Positions 17,380 to 26,166 of a stretch of DNA of 64,000 nt are shown one piece after another. This DNA is from Pseudolabrys sp. GTDB lineage: Bacteria > Pseudomonadota > Alphaproteobacteria > Rhizobiales > Xanthobacteraceae. The DNA lies in the NCBI GenBank assembly GCA_026125895.1, contig JAHCKG010000020.1, positions 25,953 to 89,952 on the forward strand. The letters run 5' to 3'. Made by a program: the position numbers and the translations under genes. Numbering within the stretch: position 1 is the stretch's first letter; every line of letters begins with the position of its first letter. The notes beneath the pieces were generated by a model. That model worked only from the letters and a program-made list of their open reading frames with translations, did no database searches and was not told where the DNA came from.

Positions 17380-18015
17380 GAGATGGCCTCGATGGGATTT
17401 GTTGACGCAAGCCCGGTACGCCGGATCGATTGCGACCCATCGATAAAATTATCAGCGAGTTCTGTAGAATATGTTTAAATTCCACATCGCCTGGGATGAC
17501 GTTGCGTTTACTGTGCTGGCTTCCATTTCAACCGCGACGTTCGTGTCGCCCGTATTTTGTTTATAATAATCAATGGGCGACTTCGCGCCCGACGGGAGCA
17601 CAACTCGGATCGGTAACCGCATACGAGTTCGATGCGCCAGCGACGATACAACGCCGCGATGCATGCAACACGTCTGAGTAGCAGGCGGGAGTCCGCGTGG
17701 TTCGCCGAATCGTGCCCCGGCGATTCCATCTCGTCCTGATGCACCGCGATTGAATGACGCCTCCGCAGAGGAAGGTCTTTCGAGCGTGCGCGTCGCCTCG
17801 ATCATTGCGGCAGCAGCACGCGGCGTGTCGCGGCGACTGTCCTTGCCCTGCCTGCCGGCGGTGCGACCACGCCCCGACGGCGCCGCCCGGCCAACCGCTT
17901 TTGCCGGGGCTGGCGGATTGCGTTAGCGTCGCTTCACCATTATTTGCTGCATCATCCGGCCGCCCGTCCGTGTGCGGCTGTTTCCCACGCGCTGCCGCGC
18001 CTGCGAAAGTCCCCA
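17380..18015. other. 636-nt intergenic region with AT-rich core
   Basis: Lies between cheW (leftward) and the nitroreductase (rightward). The stretch 17435-17580 is clearly less GC-rich than its surroundings, with AAAATTATCAG, GAATATGTTTAAATTCC and TTTGTTTATAATAATC (a TATAAT-like box at about 17559). It probably holds the cheW-chemoreceptor promoter. A 117-codon leftward open frame at 17452-17805 has no recognisable similarity and is not called. No RNA gene was recognised. Confidence 0.4.
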
Positions 18016-18594
18016 ATGCCCGACGCTTTAGAACTGCTCAAAACCCGCCGCTCGGTGAAGCCGATCGAGATGACCGGCCCCGGCCCGGCCGATGCCGATA
18101 TCAAGACCTTGCTGACGGTCGCGTCCCGCGTGCCGGACCACGGCAAGCTGGCGCCGTGGCGCTTCATTGTTTTCAGCGGCGATGGCCGCCGCGCCGCGGG
18201 CGAGCGGATCGCCGCGGTGTTCGCCGCCGCGCATCCGGAGGCCACCGCGGACCAGCTCGCCTTCGAACGCGGCCGCTTTGGCCGCGCGCCGCTCGTCATC
18301 GCCGTCGTCAGCCGTGCTGCCCCGCATGTGAAGATCCCGGAATGGGAGCAGCAGCTCTCCGCGGGCGCCGCCTGCATGAACCTCGTCACAGCCGCGCATG
18401 CCATGGGCTATTTCGCAAGCTGGCTCACCGAATGGCCGGCCTATGACCGCGCCGCCATGACCGCGCTCGGGCTCGCCGAGCAGGAGCGCATCGCCGGTTT
18501 CGTCTATATCGGCAATGCGGCCAGGGCGCCGGAGGATCGCGAACGGCCGAAGCTCGATGCCGTCGTCACGCATTTCGATGGAGCCGGCCGCTGA
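18016..18594 (+). CDS. YdjA-like nitroreductase
   Basis: 192 residues, FMN-dependent oxidoreductase. ALELLKTRRSVKPIEMTGPG opens with the FMN-binding RRS, and ASRVPDHGKLAPWRFIV (about 38-54) is the block typical of the short YdjA type. The C-terminal half has GAACMNLVTAAHAMGYFASWLTEWP and GLAEQERIAGFVYIGN. ATG 18016 gives the canonical N-terminus. The stop overlaps the start of the next gene by one base (TGATG), so the two flavoproteins are translationally coupled. Confidence 0.9.
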   Translation: MPDALELLKTRRSVKPIEMTGPGPADADIKTLLTVASRVPDHGKLAPWRFIVFSGDGRRAAGERIAAVFAAAHPEATADQLAFERGRFGRAPLVIAVVSRAAPHVKIPEWEQQLSAGAACMNLVTAAHAMGYFASWLTEWPAYDRAAMTALGLAEQERIAGFVYIGNAARAPEDRERPKLDAVVTHFDGAGR

Positions 18595-19199
18595 TGTTCT
18601 ATGAACCGGAGAAGCGCGACCGCGCTATCCTGCCGCACGACCCGTTCAAGGCCATCGTCGCGCCGCGCCCGATCGGCTGGATCACGTCGATGAGCGCCAA
18701 GGGTGAAGTCAATCTCGCGCCCTACTCGTTCTTCAACGGCATCAACAGCCGGCCCAACCTGGTGATGTTCGCCAGCGAAAAGCGCAAGGACTCTGTCGTC
18801 TTCATCGAAGAAACCGGCGAGTTCGTCTGCAATCTCGCGACCTGGGACCTGCGCGAGCAGATGAACGACACTTCGGCGCCGGTGATGCGCGGCGTCAACG
18901 AGATGCAGCGCGCCGGGCTGGCGCCGGCGCCCTGCCGCATCGTCAAGCCGCCACGGGTTGCCGCCAGCCCGTGCGCACTCGAATGCAAGATGTTGAAGAT
19001 CATCGCGCTGGACGCGCTCGACGGCACGCCCGCCGATTGTCACGTCGTGTTCGGGCAGGTGGTCGGCGTCCATATCGAGGACCGCTTCATCAAGGATGGC
19101 ATTCTCGACACGGCAGCCATGCGCCCGATCGCTCGCTGCGGCTATGACCAATATGCCGTTGCCGACACGATGTTTTCGATGATCCGGCCCACGAAATGA
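18594..19199 (+). CDS. Flavin reductase-like FMN-binding split-barrel protein
   Basis: 201 residues with the flavin-reductase domain: AIVAPRPIGWITSMSAKGEVNLAPYSFFNGI (about 20-50) is the conserved FMN-binding core, and KDSVVFIEETGEFVCNLAT follows. Such proteins reduce free FMN with NAD(P)H or act in small two-component monooxygenases. It overlaps the nitroreductase by one base, suggesting cooperation or shared flavin chemistry. Substrate unknown. Confidence 0.88.
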   Translation: MFYEPEKRDRAILPHDPFKAIVAPRPIGWITSMSAKGEVNLAPYSFFNGINSRPNLVMFASEKRKDSVVFIEETGEFVCNLATWDLREQMNDTSAPVMRGVNEMQRAGLAPAPCRIVKPPRVAASPCALECKMLKIIALDALDGTPADCHVVFGQVVGVHIEDRFIKDGILDTAAMRPIARCGYDQYAVADTMFSMIRPTK

Positions 19200-19408
19200 A
19201 CGCGGCACATCATCTTAAGGTATTGAACTCCCAAACGATTGGAGAGTTGCCCTCAACGGGGCCTTAACCTTACGGTAATCGCCGAGGCGCACGCTGAGCG
19301 TGTCACGGGACGGTCACACGACTCCGGTCTTCACCATGCCGCAGCGAATTCCTTGTTGCCGTCGCTTGCCCGGCCCGACAATGGGACCGGGCCCGAAGGA
19401 GATCTGGC

Positions 19409-20446
19409 TTGGTGTTTGAAGGTTTTTTCTCGCGCAAGAACGGCGGGGATCGCGAGGCGGACGCCAACGCGCCGCCGGACAAGCCGGAGCGGGTGCGGCC
19501 GAGCATCGGCCTGGCGCTCGGCGGCGGCGCGGCCCGCGGTTTTGCACACATCGGCGTCATCCGGACGCTGGCGGCGCACGGCATTGTGCCCGACGTCATC
19601 GTCGGCACCTCGATCGGCGCCGTGGTCGGCGGCTGCTATGCGGCGGGCCAACTCGACAATCTCGAGGACTGGGCACGCAGCCTGTCCGTGCGCTCGATCC
19701 TCAGCTATCTCGACATCAGCCTGTCGGGCTCCGGCCTGATCGGCGGTGGCCGTCTGGCGAGCAAGATGAGCGAGCAGCTCCAGGACACGCGCATCGAAAC
19801 GTTGCCGATGCGCTTTGCCGCCATCGCCACCGAATTCAACACCGGCCACGAGATCTGGCTGACGCGCGGCCGTCTCGCCGACGCCTTGCGCGCGTCCTAC
19901 GCCCTGCCCGGCATCTTCCCGCCGGTGAAGATCGGCGGCCGCTGGCTGGTCGATGGCGCGCTGGTCAATCCGGTGCCGGTGTCGGCGGCGCGCGCGCTCG
20001 GCGCCCGCGTCGTCATCGCCGTCAATCTCAACGCCGATTTGTTCGGCCGCGGCACCATCATCGCCGATCACGGCTCGGATCAGACCGACGAACCGCCGCC
20101 GCCGGGCGATCAGCTGCACGGCCTGCGCGCGGTGTTCGGCCGCGAGAAATCGCTGCGCCGCAAGCTGTTCGGCGATCACGGCCGCCCCGGGATTCCGACG
20201 GTGATGGTCGAAGCCTTCAACGTCATGCAGGATCGCATCACGCGGGCGCGACTCGCCGGCGATCCGCCGGACGTGCTGATCAGCCCGCGGCTCGGCACCA
20301 TCGGCTGGTTCGATTTTCACCGCAACAAGGACGCGATCACCGTTGGCGTCGAGGCGGCCGAAAAGGCCCTCGAAACCGTCAACGAGGCGATCGACAGTCT
20401 GTCGCAACCCGGCGACTCCGCCGGCAATGTCGGCGGCGGCAAGTAA
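19409..20446 (+). CDS. Patatin-like phospholipase
   Basis: 345 residues with the RssA/NTE-type patatin core: oxyanion loop GLALGGGAARGFAHIGVIRTL (about 34-54), nucleophile elbow GTSIGAVVGGCYAAG (about 66-80) and the catalytic Asp in WLVDGALVNPVPVSAARALGA (about 182-202). It is a predicted intracellular lipid acyl hydrolase. The start is TTG 19409 or GTG 19412, both served by GGAG at 19398-19401. Convergent with the CBS gene, a pairing common in Bradyrhizobium-type genomes. Confidence 0.9.
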   Translation: MVFEGFFSRKNGGDREADANAPPDKPERVRPSIGLALGGGAARGFAHIGVIRTLAAHGIVPDVIVGTSIGAVVGGCYAAGQLDNLEDWARSLSVRSILSYLDISLSGSGLIGGGRLASKMSEQLQDTRIETLPMRFAAIATEFNTGHEIWLTRGRLADALRASYALPGIFPPVKIGGRWLVDGALVNPVPVSAARALGARVVIAVNLNADLFGRGTIIADHGSDQTDEPPPPGDQLHGLRAVFGREKSLRRKLFGDHGRPGIPTVMVEAFNVMQDRITRARLAGDPPDVLISPRLGTIGWFDFHRNKDAITVGVEAAEKALETVNEAIDSLSQPGDSAGNVGGGK

Positions 20447-20477
20447 TACACTGAGTGGCGCCGCGTCCGCCGTTTCG

Positions 20478-20909
20478 TTACGCGGTCTGGATGTAATCGC
20501 GCATCGCCGCGGCGTCGGTTTCGATCTCCTGCACGCGCATCTTGACGACGTCGCCGATCGAGATGACGCCGACCAGTTGCTCGGCATTGAGTACCGGCAG
20601 ATGACGGAATTTGCCCGACGTCATGCGCTCCATCAGTTCCGCGATGGAATCGTTCTCGCCGCAGGTCATGACGTTGCGCGTCATCACTTGACCGACTGGG
20701 ATATCGAGCGCGGCGGCACCGTGCTCGGCCATCGCGCGCACGATGTCGCGCTCCGAGAGAATGCCGGAGAGACGCCCGCCGGCGCCGCGGATCACCACCG
20801 CGCCGATGCGATGTTTGTTGAGCAGCTTCGCCGCCGCGGCGAGCGTCGCTGTCGGCTCGATGCCGATGATGTCGCCGCCCTTTGCGGCCAGGATCGTCTT
20901 GACGTTCAT
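20478..20909 (-). CDS. Tandem CBS-domain protein
   Basis: 143 residues composed almost entirely of two CBS modules. The first covers about residues 8-65 (ATLAAAAKLLNKHRIGAVVIRG and GRLSGILSERDIVRAM) and the second about 76-135 (MTCGENDSIAELMERMTSGKFRHLPVLN and LVGVISIGDVVK). The pair forms an adenosine-nucleotide-binding Bateman module without an attached enzyme, so it likely acts as an energy sensor on an unknown partner. Start ATG 20909 follows AGGAGG on the minus strand. Confidence 0.9.
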   Translation of the reverse strand: MNVKTILAAKGGDIIGIEPTATLAAAAKLLNKHRIGAVVIRGAGGRLSGILSERDIVRAMAEHGAAALDIPVGQVMTRNVMTCGENDSIAELMERMTSGKFRHLPVLNAEQLVGVISIGDVVKMRVQEIETDAAAMRDYIQTA

Positions 20910-21075
20910 GACAGCCTCCTGACTAGCCCGGAAGCTTAAACGACCTCGCGCGACGCTTGAGTCCCGGGTCTGATGCAACGATCAATCCGGCACGGCTGTT
21001 CCGTCAAGCGTGAACTTGGCGGGTGACTGTCAGGTTTGAATTTGTCGCATGCGTGCCGCTGCAGCGCGGCAATCT

Positions 21076-21831
21076 TCAATGCAGTGCGATATCTTCGCGC
21101 GGCTGAATATCGTGGCGCACCGGATCGAACCAGGAGAACAGCAGCAGCCCCGCAAGGAACCCGCCGATATGCGCCTGCCAGGCGACGAGCTGATCCTCGC
21201 CGCCCAATACCGGTGAGGACCACAGACCGAAGATGATGTTGATGCCGAACCAGACGCCGACGAACAGCAGCACGCGCGCGTCGCTCAAAACGCCGGACAG
21301 CGGCAGCGCCGGCACGCGGTAGGCATCGTCATCGCTGCCGCGGCGCCACATGCCACCGAGCGGCCCGCCGCGCTGAAAGGCGAAGCGCATCGATGCCGCC
21401 ATCGCGCCGGAGATCGAGGCCGAAGCGCCGATCATCGGCGCCACCGAGCCGGCATTGGTGAGCAGATGCATGGCCGCGCCGGCCGCGGCCGTCACGACCC
21501 AGAACGCGAGAAAGCGCATGGTGCCGAAGCGCCGCGCCACCGGCGTGCCGAAGGCCATGAGCCACACGGCATTGATGCCGAGATGCATCCAGCTGCCGTG
21601 CAGGAATGAATAAGTGACGAAACTCCAGATCGCCGCGCCCGTCCCGCCCGGCACGACGCCGCCGACCACCGGCGATGAATCGTAGCGCGCCGGAATGAAG
21701 GCGAAATCGATGAGGACGTGAATGTCCTGGTCCTGCGTCAGCACCCATTCACGCACGCCGTGGATGAACGCCAGCACGCCGAGCAAGGCGACGATGACGG
21801 CGGGAAGATTGAACAGCGGTTCGCGTTGCAC
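21076..21831 (-). CDS. Rhomboid-family intramembrane serine protease
   Basis: 251 residues with about six to seven membrane helices. The family marks are present: SFVTYSFLHGSWMHLGINAVWLMAFG (about 70-95), the nucleophile loop MIGASASISGAMAA (about 132-145) and the catalytic His in WQAHIGGFLAGLLLF (about 222-236). A loop of about 40 residues with GGMWRRGSDDDAYRVP separates the helices after the nucleophile. It cleaves transmembrane substrates in the inner membrane; targets unknown. Confidence 0.92.
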   Translation of the reverse strand: MQREPLFNLPAVIVALLGVLAFIHGVREWVLTQDQDIHVLIDFAFIPARYDSSPVVGGVVPGGTGAAIWSFVTYSFLHGSWMHLGINAVWLMAFGTPVARRFGTMRFLAFWVVTAAAGAAMHLLTNAGSVAPMIGASASISGAMAASMRFAFQRGGPLGGMWRRGSDDDAYRVPALPLSGVLSDARVLLFVGVWFGINIIFGLWSSPVLGGEDQLVAWQAHIGGFLAGLLLFSWFDPVRHDIQPREDIALH

Positions 21832-22056
21832 CGGGGGAACTTTCGAGGACCAGAAAGGGAGTTAAGGCCTTAGCCGGTACGCCGCAAGCGCACCTTGCGC
21901 GATTTTAACGCTAATACGGCGGCGATCGGCGGCCCCAGCCGCCGCGGCACGCGCCCTGCTGAACACACCCTGTCGCAGCGAATTGCCGCCGTCGCTGTCC
22001 CGATCGGGCACAGGGCAGCGCGGCAAGCGTCTCGCGACGGAACAGGGTGCCGCGCC

Positions 22057-22695
22057 ATGAAACATCCGTCCTCGCAAGCCGTCTTCGCGCACTGGAACGA
22101 GCGGCGCGGCGCGCGAGCGGCGCCGGAGCGCGCCGACATCGACCCGGCGGCGATCCGCCGCGCGCTCGGCGATACCATCATTCTCGCCGCCGACTTCGTC
22201 GAGAGCTGGCGCTTCCGCCTTGCCGGCACCCGCGTCTGCGCCCTGTTCAACCGCGAGATCAAAGGCGAGCCGCTGGCGGCGCTGTGGCGCGAGGAGGACC
22301 AGAAGACGCTGGCCGCGCTGACCGAAACCATCGCCAGCGAACACATCGGCGCCGTCATGGGGGTTGTCGGCCGCGCCGAGGATGGCGCCGAAGCCGATCT
22401 CGAAATGCTGATGCTGCCGCTGGCTCATACGGGCCACGCCCGCATCCGCGGCCTTGGCGTGCTCGCGCCGCTGTCGCCGCCCTACTGGCTCGGCAGCAAG
22501 CCGGTGACCGAACTGCGCCTCACCGCCCTGCGTCACATCGGACCCGAGCTCGATGGCTTCGGCGCCGGCCTGACGCTTGCGCCGGCGCAGGCTGGGATGG
22601 AGTCGATGCCCGAACGCCAGGACGGCGGCCGCCGCCGCCACGGCTTCGTCGTCTACAACGGCGGACTCGAAGTTCCACCGGAAAAAGTCGGATAA
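22057..22695 (+). CDS. PAS_5 domain protein
   Basis: 212 residues. The N-terminal half matches the alphaproteobacterial PAS_5 family: VFAHWNERRGARAAPERADIDPAAIRRALG, then RFRLAGTRVCALFNREIKGEPL and MLMLPLAHTGHARIRGLGVLAP. No output domain is seen; the C-terminal 50 residues look flexible. ATG 22057 is used because the family block begins about 10 residues later. It is followed after 71 nt by the tandem PilZ gene on the same strand, which hints at a signalling role. Confidence 0.82.
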   Translation: MKHPSSQAVFAHWNERRGARAAPERADIDPAAIRRALGDTIILAADFVESWRFRLAGTRVCALFNREIKGEPLAALWREEDQKTLAALTETIASEHIGAVMGVVGRAEDGAEADLEMLMLPLAHTGHARIRGLGVLAPLSPPYWLGSKPVTELRLTALRHIGPELDGFGAGLTLAPAQAGMESMPERQDGGRRRHGFVVYNGGLEVPPEKVG

Positions 22696-22766
22696 CGAAC
22701 CCTTAACATTACAGCCATAGGTTCGGAGGCTCCCGGATACCGGCTCTATCAAGAGCGTGCCCGCCC

Positions 22767-23390
22767 ATGGCGCTGCCACTGACCAAAGTGAGAATTCTGC
22801 CGCTGGCCGAAGAGCGCCGGCGGCATCAGCGCGTCAAGGTGAGCCTGCTCGGCCGCTATATGCTGTCGGACCGCAATGAATATCCCTGCCAGGTCGTGAA
22901 CATGTCGCCGGGCGGCATGGCGCTGGTGGCGCCCGTCGTCGGTCAGCCCGGCGAACGCGTCATTGCCTATGTCGATCACCTCGGCCGGCTCGAAGGCCAG
23001 ATCGCGCGGCTCATCGACAACGGCTTCGCCATGACCATCGCGGCGACCTCGCGCAAGCGCGACAAGCTCGCCGCCCAGCTCACCTGGCTCGCCAACCGGC
23101 AGATGCTCAACCTGCCGGAAGACCGCCGTCACGGCCGCTTCACGCCGAAGATCCCGCGCGCCCGCCTGATCCTGCCGAACGGCCAGAATATCGGCGTCCG
23201 CGTCATCGACCTGTCGGCCTCCGGCGCCGCGGTGGCGCTGCCGCGCGACTTGCTGCCGCCGGTTGGCTCCGCCGTGACCATCGGCAAGACGCCGGGCCGC
23301 GTCGTCCGTCACATCGACGACGGCTTCGCCATCGAGTTCTCACGCCTGCAGCACCCCGACTTCATCGAAGACAACGTCACCGGCGACTGA
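22767..23390 (+). CDS. Tandem PilZ-domain protein
   Basis: 207 residues with two PilZ modules. Module 1 has EERRRHQRVKVSLLGRY (RxxxR c-di-GMP site, about 16-32) and VVNMSPGGMALVAP. Module 2 has EDRRHGRFTPKIPRARLIL (about 117-135) and VIDLSASGAAVALP (about 145-158). The first carries the expected arginines and both carry the small S-x-G loop, so cyclic-di-GMP binding is likely. Precedes a BTLCP protease-like gene. Confidence 0.88.
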   Translation: MALPLTKVRILPLAEERRRHQRVKVSLLGRYMLSDRNEYPCQVVNMSPGGMALVAPVVGQPGERVIAYVDHLGRLEGQIARLIDNGFAMTIAATSRKRDKLAAQLTWLANRQMLNLPEDRRHGRFTPKIPRARLILPNGQNIGVRVIDLSASGAAVALPRDLLPPVGSAVTIGKTPGRVVRHIDDGFAIEFSRLQHPDFIEDNVTGD

Positions 23391-23418
23391 CGTCTTCCTC
23401 TACATCCTGAATTCATAG

Positions 23419-23446
23419 ACGCCGTGGCCCGCGCCGCGGCGTTTTT
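23419..23446 (+). terminator. Rho-independent terminator after the PilZ gene
   Basis: ACGCCGTGG and CCGCGGCGT form a near-perfect stem followed by TTTTT at 23442-23446, 29 nt after the PilZ stop codon. It should end the PAS-PilZ transcript and separate it from the BTLCP gene. Confidence 0.7.
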
Positions 23447-23873
23447 CGTTGGCCGACCGCGGCCGGCCGCGTGGCGCAAAGCGTTCGCCGCCGCGGCGCG
23501 CGCAAGGCGATGTCGGGGCATGGTGAATTCGTCTTCACGGTGATCGCTAAACTTGCGCGGATTTCGAGCCCGCACGCGGCCCTGATTTGACTGGCGAAAG
23601 CGCGAATGGCGGCGCGCGCGACCGCGTCAGCAGGGTTAAGCGCCTTCAACCAACGAGGCCTTTAAGCGCGGTTTATCGGGCCAAATGCGCCTAACGCATC
23701 GACTTTTAATCAAATCGTGAAGTCTCGGATTTTAGTCGAATTCGACGCCAGTTTTATAAGTATTCGCATCTTGTTTTACTACAGAGCGACTTAAACTGCG
23801 CCGTTCTACTTAGCGGCGGCGCAAATCATCTTTGCGAGTGTTGTTCCCGGACGGAATGGGAAGGGACAACACC
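23447..23873. promoter_or_regulatory. Intergenic leader of the BTLCP gene
   Basis: About 430 nt without a gene. The 3' part (23690-23800) is AT-rich for this genome (CTTTTAATCAAATCGTG, GTTTTATAAGTATTCGC, CTTGTTTTACTAC) and probably contains the promoter and a leader of the BTLCP gene. No defined motif is claimed. Confidence 0.4.
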
Positions 23874-24542
23874 ATGAATACCTCGAGTAAACGCGTCTTT
23901 CGACTCGCCAATACTTTGGCGATCGCCGCGGCCGCGCTGGCTTTGTCGACGTTGACGAGCGCCGCTGGGGAGCGGCTCGCTTCGCTCAACGCCGGCGCCT
24001 CGGCGCAGCGTCCGGTCTATGCCGCCGTCGGCCCCGCCACCCGCGCGCCGATCGGCTGGATCGACTACTGCCACGAATACAGGACCGAGTGCGTCACCAA
24101 GGCATCGGCGCCGCGCGACATCGTCATGACGGGCAAGACCTGGGACGATCTCGTCAAGGTCAACAACTGGGTCAACCAGTCGATCAAGCCGGTGACCGAT
24201 ATCGAACACTGGGGCGTGGTCGAGCGCTGGAACATGGGCGAGGACGGCTACGGCGATTGCGAGGACTATGTCCTGCTCAAGCGCCACATGCTGATGCAGG
24301 CCGGCTGGCCGCGCGAAGCGCTGCTCATCACCGTGGTCCGCGACAAGAACGACGACGGCCACGCCGTGCTGACGGTGAAAACCGATCGCGGCGAATTCGT
24401 CCTCGACAATCAGGAAGCGCAGATCCTGCCGTGGACGCAGACCGGCTACAAATTCATCAAGCGTCAGTCGCAGTCCGACCAGAACATTTGGGTCGCGCTC
24501 GGCGAACCGCGCAACGCCCCGGCCACGGTGTCGGCACGCTGA
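23874..24542 (+). CDS. Bacterial transglutaminase-like cysteine protease (BTLCP, LapG-like)
   Basis: 222 residues with a signal peptide (RLANTLAIAAAALALSTLTS). The catalytic triad of the LapG-like family can be read: Cys in GYGDCEDYVLLKR (about residue 125), His in DDGHAVLTVKT (about 162), Asp in GEFVLDNQ (about 178). WIDYCHEYRTEC near residue 62 carries two more cysteines typical of the rhizobial subgroup. Periplasmic. LapG cleaves adhesins under control of c-di-GMP receptor LapD. Neither LapD nor an adhesin is nearby, but a PilZ gene is just upstream. ATG 23874 follows GGGAAGGGA. Confidence 0.9.
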   Translation: MNTSSKRVFRLANTLAIAAAALALSTLTSAAGERLASLNAGASAQRPVYAAVGPATRAPIGWIDYCHEYRTECVTKASAPRDIVMTGKTWDDLVKVNNWVNQSIKPVTDIEHWGVVERWNMGEDGYGDCEDYVLLKRHMLMQAGWPREALLITVVRDKNDDGHAVLTVKTDRGEFVLDNQEAQILPWTQTGYKFIKRQSQSDQNIWVALGEPRNAPATVSAR

Positions 24543-24555
24543 CGGCGAACACCCC

Positions 24556-24582
24556 GACGGCGAAGCGGGGAGCTTCGCCGTC
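24556..24582 (+). terminator. Hairpin after the BTLCP gene
   Basis: GACGGCGAAGC and GCTTCGCCGTC form an 11-bp perfect stem with a 5-nt loop, 14 nt after the stop codon. There is no T-run, so it may act as an mRNA 3' end stabiliser upstream of the stronger terminator at 24658. Confidence 0.5.
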
Positions 24583-24657
24583 GATGAAACGAACTTGGTA
24601 GGGATACGCGTCCCCGGTCACGTCCCCACCCTCCCCGTCCCCAGACCGGGTTCGCGC

Positions 24658-24694
24658 GCGGCCGGCGTCCCCCAACGCCGGCCGCACCTTTTTT
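24658..24694 (+). terminator. Rho-independent terminator
   Basis: GCGGCCGGCGT and ACGCCGGCCGC form an 11-bp perfect stem with a short loop, followed 3 nt later by six T (24689-24694). It separates the BTLCP gene from the low-GC acylation module that begins at 24833. Confidence 0.85.
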
Positions 24695-24832
24695 CGCGGT
24701 CACTACGGCGACGGTGGCTGCGTTAGTCGTCGCTCGCGCCTCGTCTTATCGGGCTTTTTCGATTCTCCTTGGTAGTGGTATTGGGACTGTGCTACCCGAA
24801 CGCCCGGACGCTGGCGTCGTCAAAGGTGCTCA

Positions 24833-24958
24833 ATGCTGCATTTTTTGCGGAAGTATTACTGGCTTTCACCGCTCGCTGTTGCCGCCATCATCATTGCTGT
24901 GATGCTCTTCACGAATGACTCCACAAAACTGAATGTGTTCAATTACAAAGTATTCTGA
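24833..24958 (+). CDS. 41-residue membrane microprotein, DUF5989-like
   Basis: A short reading frame starting MLHFLRKYYWLSPLAVAAI with a single hydrophobic helix (about residues 11-26) and a C-terminus ending STKLNVFNYKVF. The layout, a charged aromatic N-terminus, one helix and a short tail ending in an aromatic-x-Tyr-x-x-Phe, matches DUF5989 microproteins that accompany SGNH and carbamoyltransferase genes in surface-polysaccharide loci. AAAGGTG lies 5 nt before the ATG. The downstream SGNH gene starts 2 nt after its stop, so the two are coupled. Codon use is less GC-biased than the surroundings, as in the next two genes. The reading frame is well supported; family assignment is from recall. 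Confidence 0.7.
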   Translation: MLHFLRKYYWLSPLAVAAIIIAVMLFTNDSTKLNVFNYKVF

Positions 24959-24960
24959 TC

Positions 24961-26166
24961 GTGAGGCTCCTCGCGGCACTAATGACCTTGGTCGCCTCGC
25001 TCGGGCTGATTGAAATCACAGCCGCTACTATCGAGCATAGACCCAAGATCGACACTATTGCGGCTGTGGCGGAACAGCGTCACGTGCCGTGGGATCGCAC
25101 CACGGAGTGGGACGTTGTCTCACGCCTTCGCGCTGCCGGACATGATCCCTATCCAATCGTCGGACCAGTCATGTTCCTTTTGACCGACGGGATAGGCACG
25201 TCGGATGGGCGCATCGTCCCGATTTCTCTCGCGTCAACGACCGAATACGTGGTTCGAAGCGACAATGGCGGTGCTTTTGCGACCAGAACTGACCGCCATG
25301 GCTTCCGCAATGACGATGCCGCATGGGACCGCCCCATTGACGCTGTTATTATCGGGAATTCCTTTGCTTTTGGCAGTGGCCTTACCGATGAACAAACAAT
25401 TCCCTCCTTGATCGCGGATACCGGAAAAAATGTCGTTACGCTTGGAACGGGTGGAAGCGGCCCATTATTCGCCCTCGCCCAGGCCGCCGAGTATGCCCGC
25501 TTTCTCCGACCCGGCGGGCATATCATCTGGCTCTACGATGAGGACCACGATCCAGGCGCACTATGCAACGAGATCAGCTCGAAACAACTTTCTCGCTACT
25601 TAGAGCCGCAATTCATTCAGGATGTGATCGGTCACCAAGCAGAGATCGATGCTGCCTACAAAGAGCGTGTCAAACCTCTCAAGGACGAATGGGGAAGTGG
25701 AACTCTTGCTGCTCACTTGACGCGTCCTCGCGAGCTTTTTGACCTTGTTACACTTGGCCATCTTCGTCGCTACCTGGGGCGCGCCAACGGCGACAGCCCC
25801 CCGCATAACAATCTATCGACGGCGCCATGCTACTCGAATGGAGGCTGGACCCGCTACGGTGAGTTCCGGACGATTGCTAATCGCATCACCGAAATTGCCG
25901 AGGCGAACCAAGCCACCGCTGCGCTGATCGTTTTACCTTCATGGGAGAAGATCAAGGGGTTGGAGAATGCCAATTTTCGCATCACCGCCGAGAACCTGAA
26001 GATTGCCAAGGAAATGGGGATCGACACGTTCGTTCCAGAAAGTCAGGGCACTGTGAACGAGACCTTCCCAATGGGTCAGAGGGCCCACTACACCCCGCGC
26101 GGTTACTGCATGCTGGCAAAGTCGGTCTCGACCATCATCGCGGCGCCGGAAGTTAGGTGCGAATGA
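24961..26166 (+). CDS. SGNH-like hydrolase/acyltransferase, membrane-anchored
   Basis: 401 residues with an N-terminal hydrophobic anchor (LLAALMTLVASLGLIEITAA). The SGNH block I motif is DAVIIGNSFAFGSGLTDEQT (about 123-142) with the candidate nucleophile Ser, and VVTLGTGGSGPLFAL (about 158-172) resembles block II. The C-terminal His is in GQRAHYTPRGYCMLAKSV (about 374-391). The Asp that normally precedes it by three residues is not present. Start is GTG 24961, 2 nt after the microprotein stop. Proteins of this form O-acylate or deacylate exopolysaccharides in the periplasm. Overlaps the following acyltransferase by ATGA. Confidence 0.75.
   Translation: MRLLAALMTLVASLGLIEITAATIEHRPKIDTIAAVAEQRHVPWDRTTEWDVVSRLRAAGHDPYPIVGPVMFLLTDGIGTSDGRIVPISLASTTEYVVRSDNGGAFATRTDRHGFRNDDAAWDRPIDAVIIGNSFAFGSGLTDEQTIPSLIADTGKNVVTLGTGGSGPLFALAQAAEYARFLRPGGHIIWLYDEDHDPGALCNEISSKQLSRYLEPQFIQDVIGHQAEIDAAYKERVKPLKDEWGSGTLAAHLTRPRELFDLVTLGHLRRYLGRANGDSPPHNNLSTAPCYSNGGWTRYGEFRTIANRITEIAEANQATAALIVLPSWEKIKGLENANFRITAENLKIAKEMGIDTFVPESQGTVNETFPMGQRAHYTPRGYCMLAKSVSTIIAAPEVRCE

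Noticed and set aside
17452-17805. 117-codon leftward frame between cheW and the nitroreductase
   Set aside because: No similarity to a known family, no good ribosome site seen and a base composition that looks non-coding. Left as intergenic.
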